A stretch of 64,000 bases of DNA from Amaranthus tricolor (GCF_026212465.1 NC_080047.1:42467059-42531058); one strand, 5' to 3'; shown: positions 37,401 to 48,882, counted from the first letter of the stretch. A program made the numbers and translations. Notes: generated by a model from the sequence alone, not told the origin.

Positions 37401-38167
37401 TCGCGGTAATATTTGTCAACTGGAGGATATCTTGCTGGAGACAGATCGTATGTTGAGACCTGAGGTAGCATTCAATTTGTTCATTAGCAATTTACTTTTA
37501 CGCTTTAAATTAGGTCCCACTATGACTTTCACTAAAACTTTTCAAACACCTTCTGAAAATTAAGAGTATAGAACCAGTGGCGGAACTAGCGTGATGTCAC
37601 CGAGGTCAGTTGACATCACTTAAATCCAAAAAAAATCAAATATTACATGTAAATATACCCTAGATGAGTTGGTTACTGTATTGTCTTCCATATGTGACCA
37701 GCGATCAAAACCCAGCAGGCGCGTTTTACTAAAATTGACATCACTTGTTTTTATTTTCTGGATCCGCCACTGTATAGAACGCATTTTTATGCTTTGAGAG
37801 TTTGTACGTATTATGATTAAAGACATAAGCATGAATAGGATGTAATATGTTCGTTAATAGACGAGTTCGTAACGCACTTGTATATAACTTTGTTCCCCTT
37901 AATTAAGCGTTCCTATGAATGATGTGTATGCTAGTCGCGAAGATAAAGCTCTCGACACCTAAAATCTGGCCAAAGTTGTGGAATGTAATCAGAATGTCGT
38001 TTGTGCAGGGATTTATAATTATTCGGGATGAAGAACCGATACTTTCCAGGATTAAGGATCTTGCGCCAAAATTCCTTTGGAAGGTCAGCTCATACCAGCT
38101 GGAAAACAAGCAAAAGCAGAAAGAAACTGTACTCATCTGTTGGAAAATGTTTTGGGCAATCATTTGA
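31438..38167 (+). CDS. PMT7: PMT7-like Golgi methyltransferase (seven exons, 593 aa)
   Basis: Exons: 31438-31585, 33916-34330, 34909-35198, 36107-36490, 36979-37225, 37326-37464 and 38009-38167. All are GT-AG with consistent phases, and the sum is 594 codons including TGA. The product is a type II membrane protein with a short cytosolic N-terminus and signal anchor at about residues 15-33 ([19 protein letters not shown]). The DUF248/PMT domain follows: [50 protein letters not shown]. The SAM-binding motif is VLDVGCG at 208-214, then [41 protein letters not shown] and [12 protein letters not shown] proteins (QUASIMODO/TSD2 family) are thought to methylate pectin in the Golgi. The short stem and MG...[12 protein letters not shown] start match PMT6/PMT7 rather than the long-stem QUA2 types. 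Complete and apparently functional. Introns 1, 2, 3 and 6 carry MITEs. Confidence 0.95.
31919..32229. mobile_element. hAT-like MITE in intron 1 of the PMT7-like gene
   Basis: The left end GGTCTGTTTGGTAGTGGGTA and inverted right end CGACCCATTTGGTTATTAAT are imperfect inverted repeats. The interior matches the intron 2 copy at 34547 (GGGAATGGTAA...GAATGCTAGTGTAATTTT). No exact 8-bp duplication seen. Confidence 0.7.
34547..34848. mobile_element. hAT-like MITE in intron 2 of the PMT7-like gene
   Basis: The left end CCCCGTTTGGTAACCGGTAC and inverted right end CTACCCGTTCGGTTAATGGT pair as terminal repeats. It is the same family as 31919-32229 and 29390-29648. Confidence 0.75.
35340..35800. mobile_element. 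Probable repeat element in intron 3 of the PMT7-like gene
   Basis: It starts CAGCGGCGGTTCTGGGGCTG and ends near TTTGCTCTGCCCCTGGCCTT, whose inverse AAGGCCAGGGGCAGAGC resembles the start only loosely. The GC-rich ends stand out from the AT-rich intron. Boundaries uncertain. Confidence 0.4.
37575..37772. mobile_element. hAT-type MITE in intron 6 of the PMT7-like gene
   Basis: The terminal inverted repeats are CAGTGGCGGAACTAG and CTGGATCCGCCACTG. A perfect 8-bp target duplication TATAGAAC (37567-37574 and 37773-37780) identifies the hAT superfamily. The 198-bp interior is non-coding and contains inverted GACATCACTT blocks. Confidence 0.95.
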
Positions 38168-39681
38168 AATAATTATGAGAATTCTGATATATAAACGACT
38201 CAATGATACATAATTCCGTATATGCATGAATCCCCATACATCTCGAGGTTCATGGACCATGGTTGTTGGTGCAACACTCGGGTGTATCATTTACGCTAAC
38301 AGACGAGATTGGAGAAGAGTAACTACCAATGGCAGATAAAGAAGATAATAGGGCGAATACGGTAGTTCCTTGTTTTTGTATGTTGTTCAAAGCAATTTAA
38401 ATAGTTCTAGCTCCAAAGTAGACATTTAATTTATTGTTTCCTCCCTCGTTTTAGAGTATAAGTGTTTAAGCGACTGTAAGGAAAACTACTGAGTTTATTG
38501 TATTTGTATCCTGTTGTAATATAATTTAATGCATCACCGTCTATCTTTGTTACTTGTTGGTCATAGTCTCTCTCAATACCGTGTCTGAGCTTTCTTACTG
38601 GTGGCTGCTTTTCTGTTACCTCATCGGTTTCCCATCGTTTCAAGCACCATACCGAATCAGAAATGATCACAAGTAGATATTACGTGTTTCCAAATATAGT
38701 ATTTTTTTTTTTAATTCTTAATTGTGTATGAAGTAATATATAAAAAATTAAATTATATAAAAAGTCAAATATAACAAGCATAATACAAATTTGTAATAAG
38801 AGATTGTTGGTCTTTGATCTTCCAATTTCTCTATTGGCATTACTAAAACAATTAGGGTAAAATTTTTTTTATTATTATTTCTAACATGGAAAAAGTGGTT
38901 TTAATTCAACAAGGATTGCAAAATTCTTTTTAAGTTAATTACTTGATTATTTTGAGTGGACATGTCATAAATGCCAATATTTTTAGTAATTTTTGTTATA
39001 AAGTATATATTAAAATTCAATTATAGTCCAATAGTCTTCATGGCTAAAATTTTATTCATTTACTCAAAATAATTATGAATCTGTACTGTAATATATTAAA
39101 AATTTTAAAAATTTATTAAACTTCATTAATTGAGAAATGATATTAATTAATATTTTTTAATATTTACCAGCTTTGATTTTTTATCAAATTTATCATTTAA
39201 TAAATTAATATATTAATCATTTACAAATTTATTTTTCTAAATTCTCGTACACATCCAAAACTTTAAATATAATCCCAAATCTGAATCAATTTATATTCTT
39301 ATATGTATATAGATATAGATATTTATTCTAATCTTAAAATCTTTATTGTCAAGTAATTCTGTGTAATTAGTGATAATCACCATCAAACCATTTACTGTCA
39401 TCCCTTGATTTCTCCTTGAAAATAAGAGACCAAATCAAGTAAATTAAACTTCCATAAGCAATTGGTTGCTGATTTCGTTTCTTCCATTAAAGATTCACAA
39501 TTCAACCACCATCAATCGAACAATAGCCAAACTTCAAGATCGGTAATTTTATAAGAACATAGTTTTAATTTAATAATTAAATTAATAAAATTATCAATTT
39601 CAAACAAAATTCAAATAAATAGAAAATCTTGAATAACCTTAATAATAAAAATGAGATTGGCAGTGTTTTAATTTAAATTAG
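38168..39681. other. 3' UTR of the PMT7-like gene, then AT-rich intergenic DNA
   Basis: 38168-38460 is probably 3' UTR. The rest is AT-rich with no supported gene. 39360-39540 (minus) contains hairpin-forming segments immediately downstream of the snoRNA cluster, but no complete snoRNA box set. Confidence 0.45.
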
Positions 39682-39766
39682 TTTGTGTGTCAGATCACAA
39701 TATTCAGCACAGAAGTCTCAGACAGGGATAACTGTGATAATTTTTATGATTCTCATCATCCACAAA
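39682..39766 (-). ncRNA. C/D box snoRNA 3, predicted 25S rRNA methylation guide
   Basis: On the minus strand: stem TTTGTG (39766-39761), C box ATGATGA (39759-39753), D' box CTGA (39721-39718), D box CTGA (39693-39690) and closing stem CACAAA (39687-39682). The 13 nt before D' are complementary to ACAGGGATAACTG, a universally conserved 25S/28S rRNA sequence in domain V. By the D+5 rule the modified base would be the second G of GGG. This is one of three such RNAs in a row on the same strand. Confidence 0.8.
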
Positions 39767-39872
39767 AATAAGTAATCACATGCCATTTTATATTCTTCTA
39801 AATTAATAATCAAATGTTGATTGAAAATTATAAAAAAACAATGATAATAAAACAAAATGAAAAATTTATCCG

Positions 39873-39980
39873 AAAAATAGCCTCAGACCGTCCTAGTACA
39901 AAAATATCAACATAATGCAAGATTAAACCTCACATTTGCTGCAATCAACCATTAAAAACTATTCATCACAGGCCATTTTT
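39873..39980 (-). ncRNA. C/D box snoRNA 2, predicted 18S rRNA methylation guide
   Basis: A 10-bp terminal stem, AAAAATGGCC with GGCTATTTTT (one wobble pair), encloses C box GTGATGA (39969-39963) and D box CTGA (39886-39883). The sequence before the D box, ACTAGGACGGT, is complementary to ACCGTCCTAGT. I recall that as part of plant 18S rRNA (GATACCGTCCTAGTCTCAAC). The D+5 rule points to the U of ACCGU. No clear D' box. The long stem and box spacing make this the most convincing of the three. Confidence 0.82.
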
Positions 39981-40042
39981 TAGGGATTTGATAAAATCTA
40001 GGGTTTTAAAATTTTACAAAATGAAAAAGAAAAAAGAAAATA

Positions 40043-40145
40043 AAGAGGACGCATCAGATCTTCCTATTCATAAATGGTGATAATCATGGCACTCGGAAAA
40101 GATTCTGAGCAATCACTCCAGAAACATTTCATCATTTGGCCTCTT
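40043..40145 (-). ncRNA. C/D box snoRNA 1, target not identified
   Basis: Stem AAGAGG (40145-40140) pairs with CCTCTT (40048-40043). The C box ATGATGA is at 40135-40129 and the D box CTGA at 40057-40054. The guide candidate before D, GAATAGGAAGAT, was not matched to an rRNA site from memory. It is the first RNA of the cluster, about 100 bp downstream of the TATA box. Confidence 0.7.
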
Positions 40146-40204
40146 CAAAGTGAAAACAGAGAAATTAAAAGAAATCGGCGAAAAATCGGAACAAAAAAGA
40201 CACT

Positions 40205-40355
40205 CAAATTAGGGTTTGATTGAGGATTAACAGTTAATGTGAATATATATATAGCGAGAATGAGAGGCAGATGAGTAAGGAATTTAGGGTTTCGGCTGAA
40301 TTAGGGTTTTTTTAAAGATCAATAAGAGCTGTGTATGTTTGGGCCTGGGCCTGCA
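40205..40355 (-). promoter_or_regulatory. snoRNA cluster promoter: site II, telo-boxes, TATA
   Basis: Reading the minus strand: a doubled site II element GGCCCAGGCCCA (40351-40340), telo-boxes AAACCCTAA near 40307-40300 and 40292-40285, a TATA box CTATATATATATTC (40254-40241) and another AAACCCTAAT at about 40217-40209. Telo-box plus site II is the typical promoter of plant snoRNA and ribosomal-protein genes. The three snoRNAs follow on the same strand, and no protein-coding exon does. Confidence 0.75.
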
Positions 40356-40386
40356 AGATTTTGGGTCTTGCCTTCTACTTTATTTA

Positions 40387-41550
40387 CCAAGACTTGGCCG
40401 AGACCGTTTCAAATTGACACCAATAGTAGGCGGCCTAATTCGCGCGTGTAGCAATATCATACGTTTTCCCTTTGTTTTTTTTCATTTTCTGGGCATTTAT
40501 CATTTTCGACCTTAAAGGTAACAATTTCAACGTAAAGTAATACTTAAACATATCAATTAAAGTAAAAAAATTCAATTTGAACCTGTAAGTGATCAATTTT
40601 GACGTTAAACTGATAAATTTCTACCTAAATATGGTCCTGTTTCAAAATTTTAGAACGAAGATATATAAGATGGTATTATTCTATCATTCTACGGATGAAT
40701 GTCAAACAACAAACGAATGGTCAATAAAACTATCAATAATAGCGTTAAAACTATTTACGTATTAAATTTGAACTAAATGCTATACAATTTGAATACGTAT
40801 TTTTAAAACAATAATTGAAGATTAGAAGATCAAATTTGAGTTAGATTATAAAACATCATTGTCAAATTATATGTCATAATTTAACTATTAACATATTCAA
40901 ATTGAACTAAAACCTAGACAATATCTTTATAAACTTTAAAATACTTATTTTGAAAATAATAATTGAAGCTTATACGTTCAAAATTGAGTTAGATCATAAA
41001 ACATCAATTGTCAATTTATGTGTCATAATTTAACTATTAACGTATTCAATTTGAACTATTTACAAATATATATAAATGTGTTAATGAAAGAGTAATATCA
41101 CTATTATTAATCGATGATTAAAGAGTACAAAAAATCTTATGTTCCATAAGAACCATCATGTTGCATTGAATAAAAGTACTTGTATAGTACAATGTTTTAA
41201 CATTATTATTGATAGTGTTATTGACTATTCAATTGTCGTTTTAAATTCATCCATATAATGATAAAATAATACCATTTTATTAACGTTGTTTTCAAATTGT
41301 GAAACAAAACCATATTTAAGCAGAAATTGATCAGTTTAACGTCAAAATTGATCACAAATAGGTCAAAATTGAAAATTTTCATGTTAATTGATCTGTTTAA
41401 AGTTTATTTTAAGTTGAAATTGATCCCTTTAAGGTTAAAATTAATATATTTAAGATTAAATTAAAAAATGCCTAAAAAATGAAAAAAAACGAGAGAAAAC
41501 ATGTAAGGTTGATACCATATTTGAGACGGTCTCGGCCAAGACCGGCTGTT
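40387..41550. mobile_element. Large foldback element (about 1.16 kb) with GGCCGAGACCG ends
   Basis: The left end AAGACTTGGCCGAGACCGTT matches the inverted right end CGGTCTTGGCCGAGACCGTC. The flanks CTTTATTTA and CTTTATTTT look like an imperfect 9-bp duplication. The arms continue through TTTTTTTTCATTTT and CCTTAAAGG-type blocks. The interior carries duplicated segments (AACTATTAACATATTCAAATTGA, shortened here to TTAACTATTAAC..TATTCAA). The element starts just upstream of the snoRNA promoter. Confidence 0.8.
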
Positions 41551-41635
41551 CTTTATTTTATGGAACTTGGGCTTTATGGGCAAAATAATGTACCTATCGA
41601 TGTATGCTATATGCTAAAAAAATTACATAAATTTT

Positions 41636-41830
41636 CATATCAGAGGGTCTCACGATGATACCATTTTAATTAGGTTGGCCCAATTACATTTATTTTTAAA
41701 GCGATGACTTTTAATAGCTTTAAAGTTATCACTTATAACCTTAAAATGATCTCTTACAATTTCAAAGTGATCTTTTGGATAAATGGGCTTACTTGTATAG
41801 ACTCGTCTCATGCTGAGACGGTCTCATATG
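41636..41830. mobile_element. Short GAGACGGTCTC-type MITE
   Basis: It runs from AGAGGGTCTCACGATGATAC to ATGCTGAGACGGTCTCATAT. The interior consists of ACTTTTAATAGCTTTAAAG / CCTTAAAATGATCTCTTAC units related to the other AT-rich tracts in the window. Confidence 0.6.
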
Positions 41831-41860
41831 GGATGGGCTGAAAAAATTATTAACAAGATT

Positions 41861-42440
41861 TGTATAAAACCTTCTCATCATAAAATAAATTCATATAATC
41901 AACTCATTTTTTTAATTGATCAATATAAGAATGTAATGATCATTTTAAGTTTATAATTGACTACTTTAAGTGAAATTATCAATGGTATTCATGAGTTTTG
42001 ATACTTTATTAATGACCCTAAGTTTTTTTTATCAATGGTACCATCGTATTATTGAGCTTCTTACATCCGTAACCTTTTTTAACTTTTTTTGTCCAAAATC
42101 GTCCATAACCGTCAATTTTTTTATGTTTTAAATTGAAAAATAAAAGAAAAAGAAAAAAGTTAACTGTTTTGAACGGACGAAAAAAGTTTAAAAAATTACG
42201 ATTTTAAGACGCCCAATAATACAAGGGTACCATTAATAATAAAAAACACTCAGGGTACCATTGATAAAATGCCAAAACTCAGGGATACTATTGATAATTT
42301 GCTTTACTTTAATACTATAAAAATAATCCATTTAAGATTATAATTTATTTTAAAATTACATATAGTCTATTTAAGACTGTATTTATAAATTGAATTAGCC
42401 TAATAAAAATAATCTCACCCTAAAATTCTCTCATTTGAAA
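41861..42440. mobile_element. GAGACGGTCTC-group MITE interrupted by a second foldback MITE
   Basis: The outer element has degenerate ends TTGTATAAAACCTTCTCATC and AATAATCTCACCCTAAAATT. Within it, about 41962-42305 is an independent inverted repeat. Its left ATTATCAATGGTATTCATGA matches, inverted, the right AATTATCAATAGTATCCCTG; both continue through ATCAATGGTACC and TATTATTGGGCGTC-like blocks. Confidence 0.65.
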
Positions 42441-43373
42441 ATTTATGAAAAACCTTAGTTTAAATGACAAGACTCATCTGTTGATAAGCACATTAAAAAT
42501 TTTAGCTCCAAAGTATCTTTTTAAATTTATAGTAATAATTTAAACATCACTTACGTGAATAATATAGGGTAGTGATAATGTTGTACACTAATGGATGTTG
42601 GTATCAAGCGATATTAATAAATAATAATTTAAAGTTTAAATTTTCATCAAAAGTACTTTAATCATTAAAAAGTTTTCGTTTGCAATTTTTAGTTACCACT
42701 GAATATTACGTCTCTAAATGATGAGATATAGATGGTTGAAGATTATCATTAAAATTGTCATGAAAATTTCCACCAAAATTACATTGATTTATTTAGTAAT
42801 TGTTCAAACTTATTATAAATGTTAACTACCAAACAGATTATAAATTCATATTAGACTTATTTTGTAAATCTACATTATAATAATTTAGTTTTCAATTTAA
42901 GTCAATAGAAGACTAATTCATACTTTCTCCATTCCCCAAGGAAGTTCCCACAAGAAATATTCGCGGGAATTATAAAAAAATAGAATTTATTGGATAGTGG
43001 ATATATTATATTATTGAATAATAAATTTGATGGAGAAAAGATGAGGACCATAAGCATTAATAATTATTAAGAGAAAGTCAGTAGAAAAAATATGAGAACC
43101 ATAACTAATTAAAAAATATTTTTAAAAAGTTAGTGAGAAACACGTGGAGACCATAAAGAATATAAAAATGTTAAAATGAAGTTAATGGAATATATGCAAA
43201 AACTACAAGAATTATTAAAATATTAAAATAAAGATAAATAAGATTATTTTTATCTAAAATTTATAACATAAATAAAAAAATTATTTATGAAAACAACAAG
43301 TAAAATACCAAAAATAACAAATGCAAGCTTTTTAAGTAACGGAAGGAATAATATTCTATACGGTGGATACTTA
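42441..43373. other. AT-rich intergenic DNA, nothing firm
   Basis: A Stowaway-like end (ACTTTCTCCATTCCCCAAGG) at about 42925 suggests another decayed MITE, but its partner end was not convincing. Confidence 0.4.
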
Positions 43374-44765
43374 CTTTTCACTAGAGCTGTTCAAAACAAA
43401 CCCGACCCGAAAATCCGACCCGGAACCGAAAATTATCCGACCCGAAAAAATGTAAGTTTTTTAGGTTTACCGAACCGCAATTACCCGAACCGATACTTCA
43501 CTCGAACCGTTTAATAACCGAAAATGACAAAATCAAACTCGAACTGCAACCGAATTTTATAACCGACATATAAACCTTAACCGATGTTACCCGAACTGAA
43601 CAGTGATCGACCCGAGTCAAATCCGACCCGAATTATGCACGTAACCGAATGCAACCTGACTAAAACCGATTAAGATCGAACTGTTTTTAACCTGAACTGA
43701 TACAAACCCGAACCGATTGTTAATCGAACTGTTTTTTACCCGAACTGATACCAACCCGAACCGATTGTTAATCGAACTGTTACAAATCCGAATCAATTTT
43801 TCACCTAATTTTAGCAAATTAGGTCCAATTTCAGTTTTCTAATTATGATTTTTTGAATATTTGAAACTAATTTCTAATATTGAAAGATTGTAAACAAGAT
43901 TATATATAAATATTTTAGCAAATCAATTATAAACCAATAAGATTTTACCAATTCTTCAAGCTTTAAGCCCCAAAAATTTACATTCATCACTTATACATCC
44001 ACCAAATATAAATTTACAAATATTAAGTTTTTAACCCCAAAAATTTACATCCATCACTTATACATCCACCAAATTAACATATACAAATATCAAGTTTTTT
44101 ACCCCAAAAATTTACATCCATCACTTATAAATCCACCTAATGTAAATATACAAATATCAAGTTTTTAACCACAAAAATTAATTTTCAATCAGCAACTATA
44201 TATAGTTACATATCCACCATAAAATCTCTCACGTACTGCTGCTTTGCTTGTGGTACCATATTTCAATCTTGAACAAAAAACAAACAAAAAAAGTATTAAA
44301 AGAAAGTAATTCATTCTTATAAGAAAGATACAAAAAAGAAACACCTAAAATTTTGCTACCAGAATATGTATCACATGTCGGGTGAGATCATTGTAATGCC
44401 TCTCAAGGTCAACAAACACCGCATGTTCAGCAAGCTACCAACATGAATCATAGCTAAGGAAACATTTCTAATTGCCTAATCTCAAGTAAACAAGGCTATT
44501 AGAAAGTTGCCTATAAGACTAAGACTCATGGATAACATTCACCCAACCCAACGATTATCAAGTTTCCATGTGACTTGTAAGGTTAAATTACTTGCGTCCA
44601 GATTCCGTGTTTCAATTTGAGCCACAATCAGATCCATAAGAACCAACATCTTTTGCATGGCAACAATCAAGTGAATAAACCATAACTGAGTACATAAAGT
44701 ACACGAAACAGGAGTTATAATAGAATGATAATTAACTAAAATTTATTTAAAAAGTAAAATACGTA

Positions 44766-45723
44766 CCAGATTCTGAAGATGAGGATCCACTTGGACCCTG
44801 ATCTCCCTTAGCATGCGATTCTGCATCGGGGACTAAGTCACTGCCAACAACTAATCCTACTTCATCAGATTCTTCTTCATATCCAAACAACCAATTACGA
44901 GTTAAAATCAAGGCTTCAACATGTCTTGATAAAAGGGATGCTCTCCATCTATTCAAAATTCTTCCTCCCATAGAAAAAGTTGATTCGGATGCAACTGTGG
45001 TTATTGGAATAGCCAATATGTCTTTAGCTATTTTAGACATAATTGGGTATGTAGTTTGTTGGTCTTTCCAATACAACAAAATATCAAACTTCGAATCACC
45101 ATGCATGTGCAAAAAGAGAACAATATTTTCTCTGATTAAAATCACCAATGACATCACCATTGTTAGCAAGCCATTCTTGGTAAGGTTCACAAGTCTTGAG
45201 GTGATTTCTACAATTAGAGGTTCCATAGTGACCTTCGGCTCTATAATCAGTATTCTTACAATGGCGACAAACAGCATGTAATGAAATAACAACATTGTTA
45301 TCATCCTTCTCGGCCACTATGGTAAAATGATCCCAAACTGGTGAGGTACGCTTTCCAAGTCCTTCAATATCCTCCTGAAACTCAGTTTTAGTTCGCCTTC
45401 GACCTCCAGCTAAAGAAATTCCACCTCTTCCTCTACTAGTTTTTGCACGCTTTGGTGGACGAATAGGACGTTGGACAACTTGTCTAGGGTTCGGGTTCAC
45501 ATTCCTTGGAGTGGATACACTAGTTTGTAACTCTTCAAACGCTGTTAATTTCAACAAAAATAATATACATGCTAGTAATTTATCTCAATATTGAACACAA
45601 TGCAAAAGAATAATAAAGTACACAACATATAAGGTACTTGAACCATTAGATTAACAAATTACCCGTGTTCGAAATATTGTCAAATTGAAAACCATTAGCT
45701 TCATTTGCCTCATTAAAATTCAT
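44766..45723 (-). pseudogene. hAT transposase remnant: BED finger joined to dimerisation domain
   Basis: Exon 1 (45723-45663, MNFNEANEANGFQFDN) splices in phase 1 to exon 2 from 45541. Exon 2 encodes a BED zinc finger: SPVWDHFTIV, CRHCKNTDYRAEGHYG, then NHLKTC. The frame runs into a TGA at about 45096. In another frame the same sequence continues as a hAT C-terminal dimerisation domain (FDILLYWKDQQTTYPIMSKI, ILAIPITTVASESTFSMGG, VEALILTRNWL). The several-hundred-residue catalytic core is missing between them, so this is an internal deletion with a frameshift. A donor-like TCTG|GTACGT ends the region near 44766. Putative promoter and 5' leader lie upstream to about 47750. Confidence 0.88.
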
Positions 45724-48700
45724 CTTCCTACAATTAAGAATTAGAGATTGAACAAATTTAATCCCATCTTCTAATTTCAAAAGAAGTATTGAACATTGTT
45801 TGAACAAAATTATACATTAATATGTATTCAAGATTACTAATACAATTACAAACTATCTTATACTTCTCTGAATAATAAGCTATTAAAAATGAGTGACAAA
45901 GAAAAACTGCTTGGAGGACTTATAGCGGGTATTCTGAGACTACTTCAACTCAGACTACACCAACTAAGAGTGCAAGTAAGCCTCCGAATCCTGGGTATGG
46001 TCCGATGAGTTTACGCATAGTTCCCATAGAGGAATGACACCAACAATATTTGAATATTTTTTCAGTACAATGAGCAGATCACAGCTCTCCTTGATCCATC
46101 ATCAACAAATTTGTTTCTTCGTGATACTGTGAAAATTGTGTCCGATAGAAGCAAAAACATTTACGTTAGAATATTCAGATCCAATATATGATTGTGAATT
46201 TTGAAGCAAAAACCATAGTGGTATGACCAATAACAAAGAAAATGATGCCAATTTTGGTCCATTTGATAAAGCTAACTAAAAACACCAAAACAAGGGTTCA
46301 ACAGATGAACAACTTACAAAAACTTGACAGTTGCAACCATTTCAACATAGGAACAACATATGAACAACTTACAGGGGTCCATTTGATAAAGCTAACCATG
46401 AATATCAGCCGTTTTCTATACAAAAACTTACAATTTCAACCCAAACAAGAAAACAGATGCAAAAGTCACTATCATTTGGAGATTTACAGTTGAATTACAA
46501 GTCACTATCAGAATATCAATTGCAAGTATTTCACAACGGATAAAACATAGGGACGATCAAGATGAAACCCAGAAGAAATTCAAAACCCATAAGCATTAAT
46601 CAAACATTCAGACTAAAACCTAAAAAGTAATAATATGGAAAAAGTAAGTTCATGTACATGGAAGAAGCTTGCAATGTTATTCATAATTAGGAACACATTT
46701 GGTTGGGTAAATTTCAAGTCCTTAGGTCAGTTTTGAATACATCAATGGCATTTGGTATAAGATGGATTGGATTTCATGACGCTGAAATTGAAGAAATGTG
46801 CGAAACAATAAGTGCAACATCAAATAATCCAGCGATAAACCAACGATAAGAAATTAATCCAGCGATAAACCAAAGATAACATAAAATTCAAGCATCCTTA
46901 TTGCATCTTGAGAGCTTGAAGGCTGGTTAAATTAAAATCCCCTTTCTATGAATTTATATCACAGATTCACAGTTATCCTTATTAGAAGTATCCATTACTA
47001 TCTAAGATTTTATTTGAGTGTTTATATCCTTATGTGAACCTAACCAACTATAACCAATCTCAAACATCATCATCATTATACACAAATGATTCTCAATAAA
47101 GATATACATAACTATCAACTATGTCTAAGTGTGTACTTACCATTAAGAATAACAACTACAATTCACACTGCAAAACAAAAAGGCACTTCTATGACAGAAG
47201 AGAATTGCATACAGAAATTAAACTTTCATAAATACAGACTTCAATTACACGATGGGGCTCCTTCCAAAGCAGATAAGGTTGCATACAGAAGACAATTGAA
47301 CTAAATCTTCATAAATACAGACTTCAAGCATGCCAAGAAAGTAAAAAATGACCCCAATGAATATAACTTTCAAAGACAATAGCATAAGCCCTTACCTTCC
47401 TTCACCAAATTTAATCAAGTTCACAGCCTCCTCATCAATTTACTCAAAGCAATTTACTCAAAGCAAAACTCAATCAGTGTGTGCGGCTATGACGGTGAAG
47501 GTGAAGAAACTAGGGTTTCTTCGACTGCCTTAAGATTGTTGGGTATTTGGGCCGTGAGAGTGTGAAGTGTATTGTAAATTGGAGGAGAACGGTGAAGTGT
47601 GAACGTGTTCTACCAGCCGGATTGGAGGAGAACAGATGGGATTGAAAGAGGGCCGCCGGTTTCAGTGAGAGGATGAAGAAGAGAGAGTTGGGTTAGGGTT
47701 TAGTCGAGCGGGAATTGGGAAATAAGGTATTGTATCAGATTCACTTTCAGGATGAGGAAAATACATCAAATCCCTTTTTCATCCGGCGACGTGGCACAAT
47801 CTTGACCACTGATATGATATTACCATTATAAATCCAACGGCTTAAACCCGTTATCCGTGTGCTATCAATATAACCAATAATATTTTATCATCAAATTGGA
47901 CAATTATATGATTATATCTAAAATAATTTATTTGAGTAATATAAATATTTTATATCAAATATTAAATATTTTTATTATTGAATTTGGTCAAATTACATAA
48001 TTTAGGCTATTTAATTCAAAGTAAAAAAAAAGGTGGAGTACTACACTAGTTTCATTTACTATAATCTATAATAGATCGAATTATGATAAGTGAACTTTGA
48101 ATTACGATCGATTATTAATAATAGCCTATAAATTACTTTAGAGTTTAGAGTATTCAAGATCAATAATAACTAATAACTAATAGTAATAAGTAATAACATT
48201 GAGTTAACAGTCAAATGTCAATGATAGTCTATAAGTCTATAACTATAACTCTATAAGTATAACTCTATAAGATAGTTTGTATTAGTTATTTAGTTTTATT
48301 TACTCCAATAGATATAGTTCCAAACATTATTAAGCTTTAAATTAAATACGAATATACGATCAATTATTAGTGTAATAGATTTATTATTTTAAAGTATTCA
48401 TTGTCACTAATAAGTATAAATACATAATATCATATAAAATGGTTATAATTACTTGATTAATCTAATTCACTTTATTATATATAATAAGTTTCAATTATCA
48501 AACTTAGAAATACAATCGATTATTAGTGTAATAGAGTAATGTATATTCTAATAGCTTAAACTCCCTCTAATTAAAAAACAAATGTCTCATTTGGAATTTG
48601 CATAAATTCTCCTCTAGTAATATATTCTAAATTTCTAATAGGTTAATTACAAGCCTAAAAAGAAATCGAGATAATTACTCTAAATTGGAGAGACTATTAG

Positions 48701-48878
48701 TTTATACTTTAGAGTACTCAATAAGACAACAACGCTAATAAGTCTAAGTACGCAACTAATAGTCTACGAGATAGTTTAGATTATTCTTATTCATTCAAAC
48801 AAATCGAGTTTCGATTATTGAGTTTTAATATTCAACCAATTATCAAAAGTAGCAACATGATGCATTATTAAATAAAAG

Positions 48879-48882
<4 letters not shown>
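45724..48882. other. Interior of the hAT element: 5' leader and AT-rich filler
   Basis: On the minus strand, 47750-47480 looks like a transcription-start region (TCTCTCTTCTTCATCCTCTC, AAACCCTAG). Nothing between it and the transposase start is coding. Short open frames at 46242, 47086 and 47348 have no recognisable features. 47790-48880 is AT-rich and featureless. Confidence 0.5.

Noticed and set aside
39340..39560. Possible fourth, H/ACA-type snoRNA downstream of the cluster
   Set aside because: Two hairpins can be drawn (for example TTGATTT/AAATCAA), but no convincing H box, and the ACA placement is wrong for the stems.
43287..43817. Open frames over the left end of the hAT element
   Set aside because: They arise from CCCGAACCGA subterminal repeats, which are stop-poor by composition. 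The same holds for 49592-49876.
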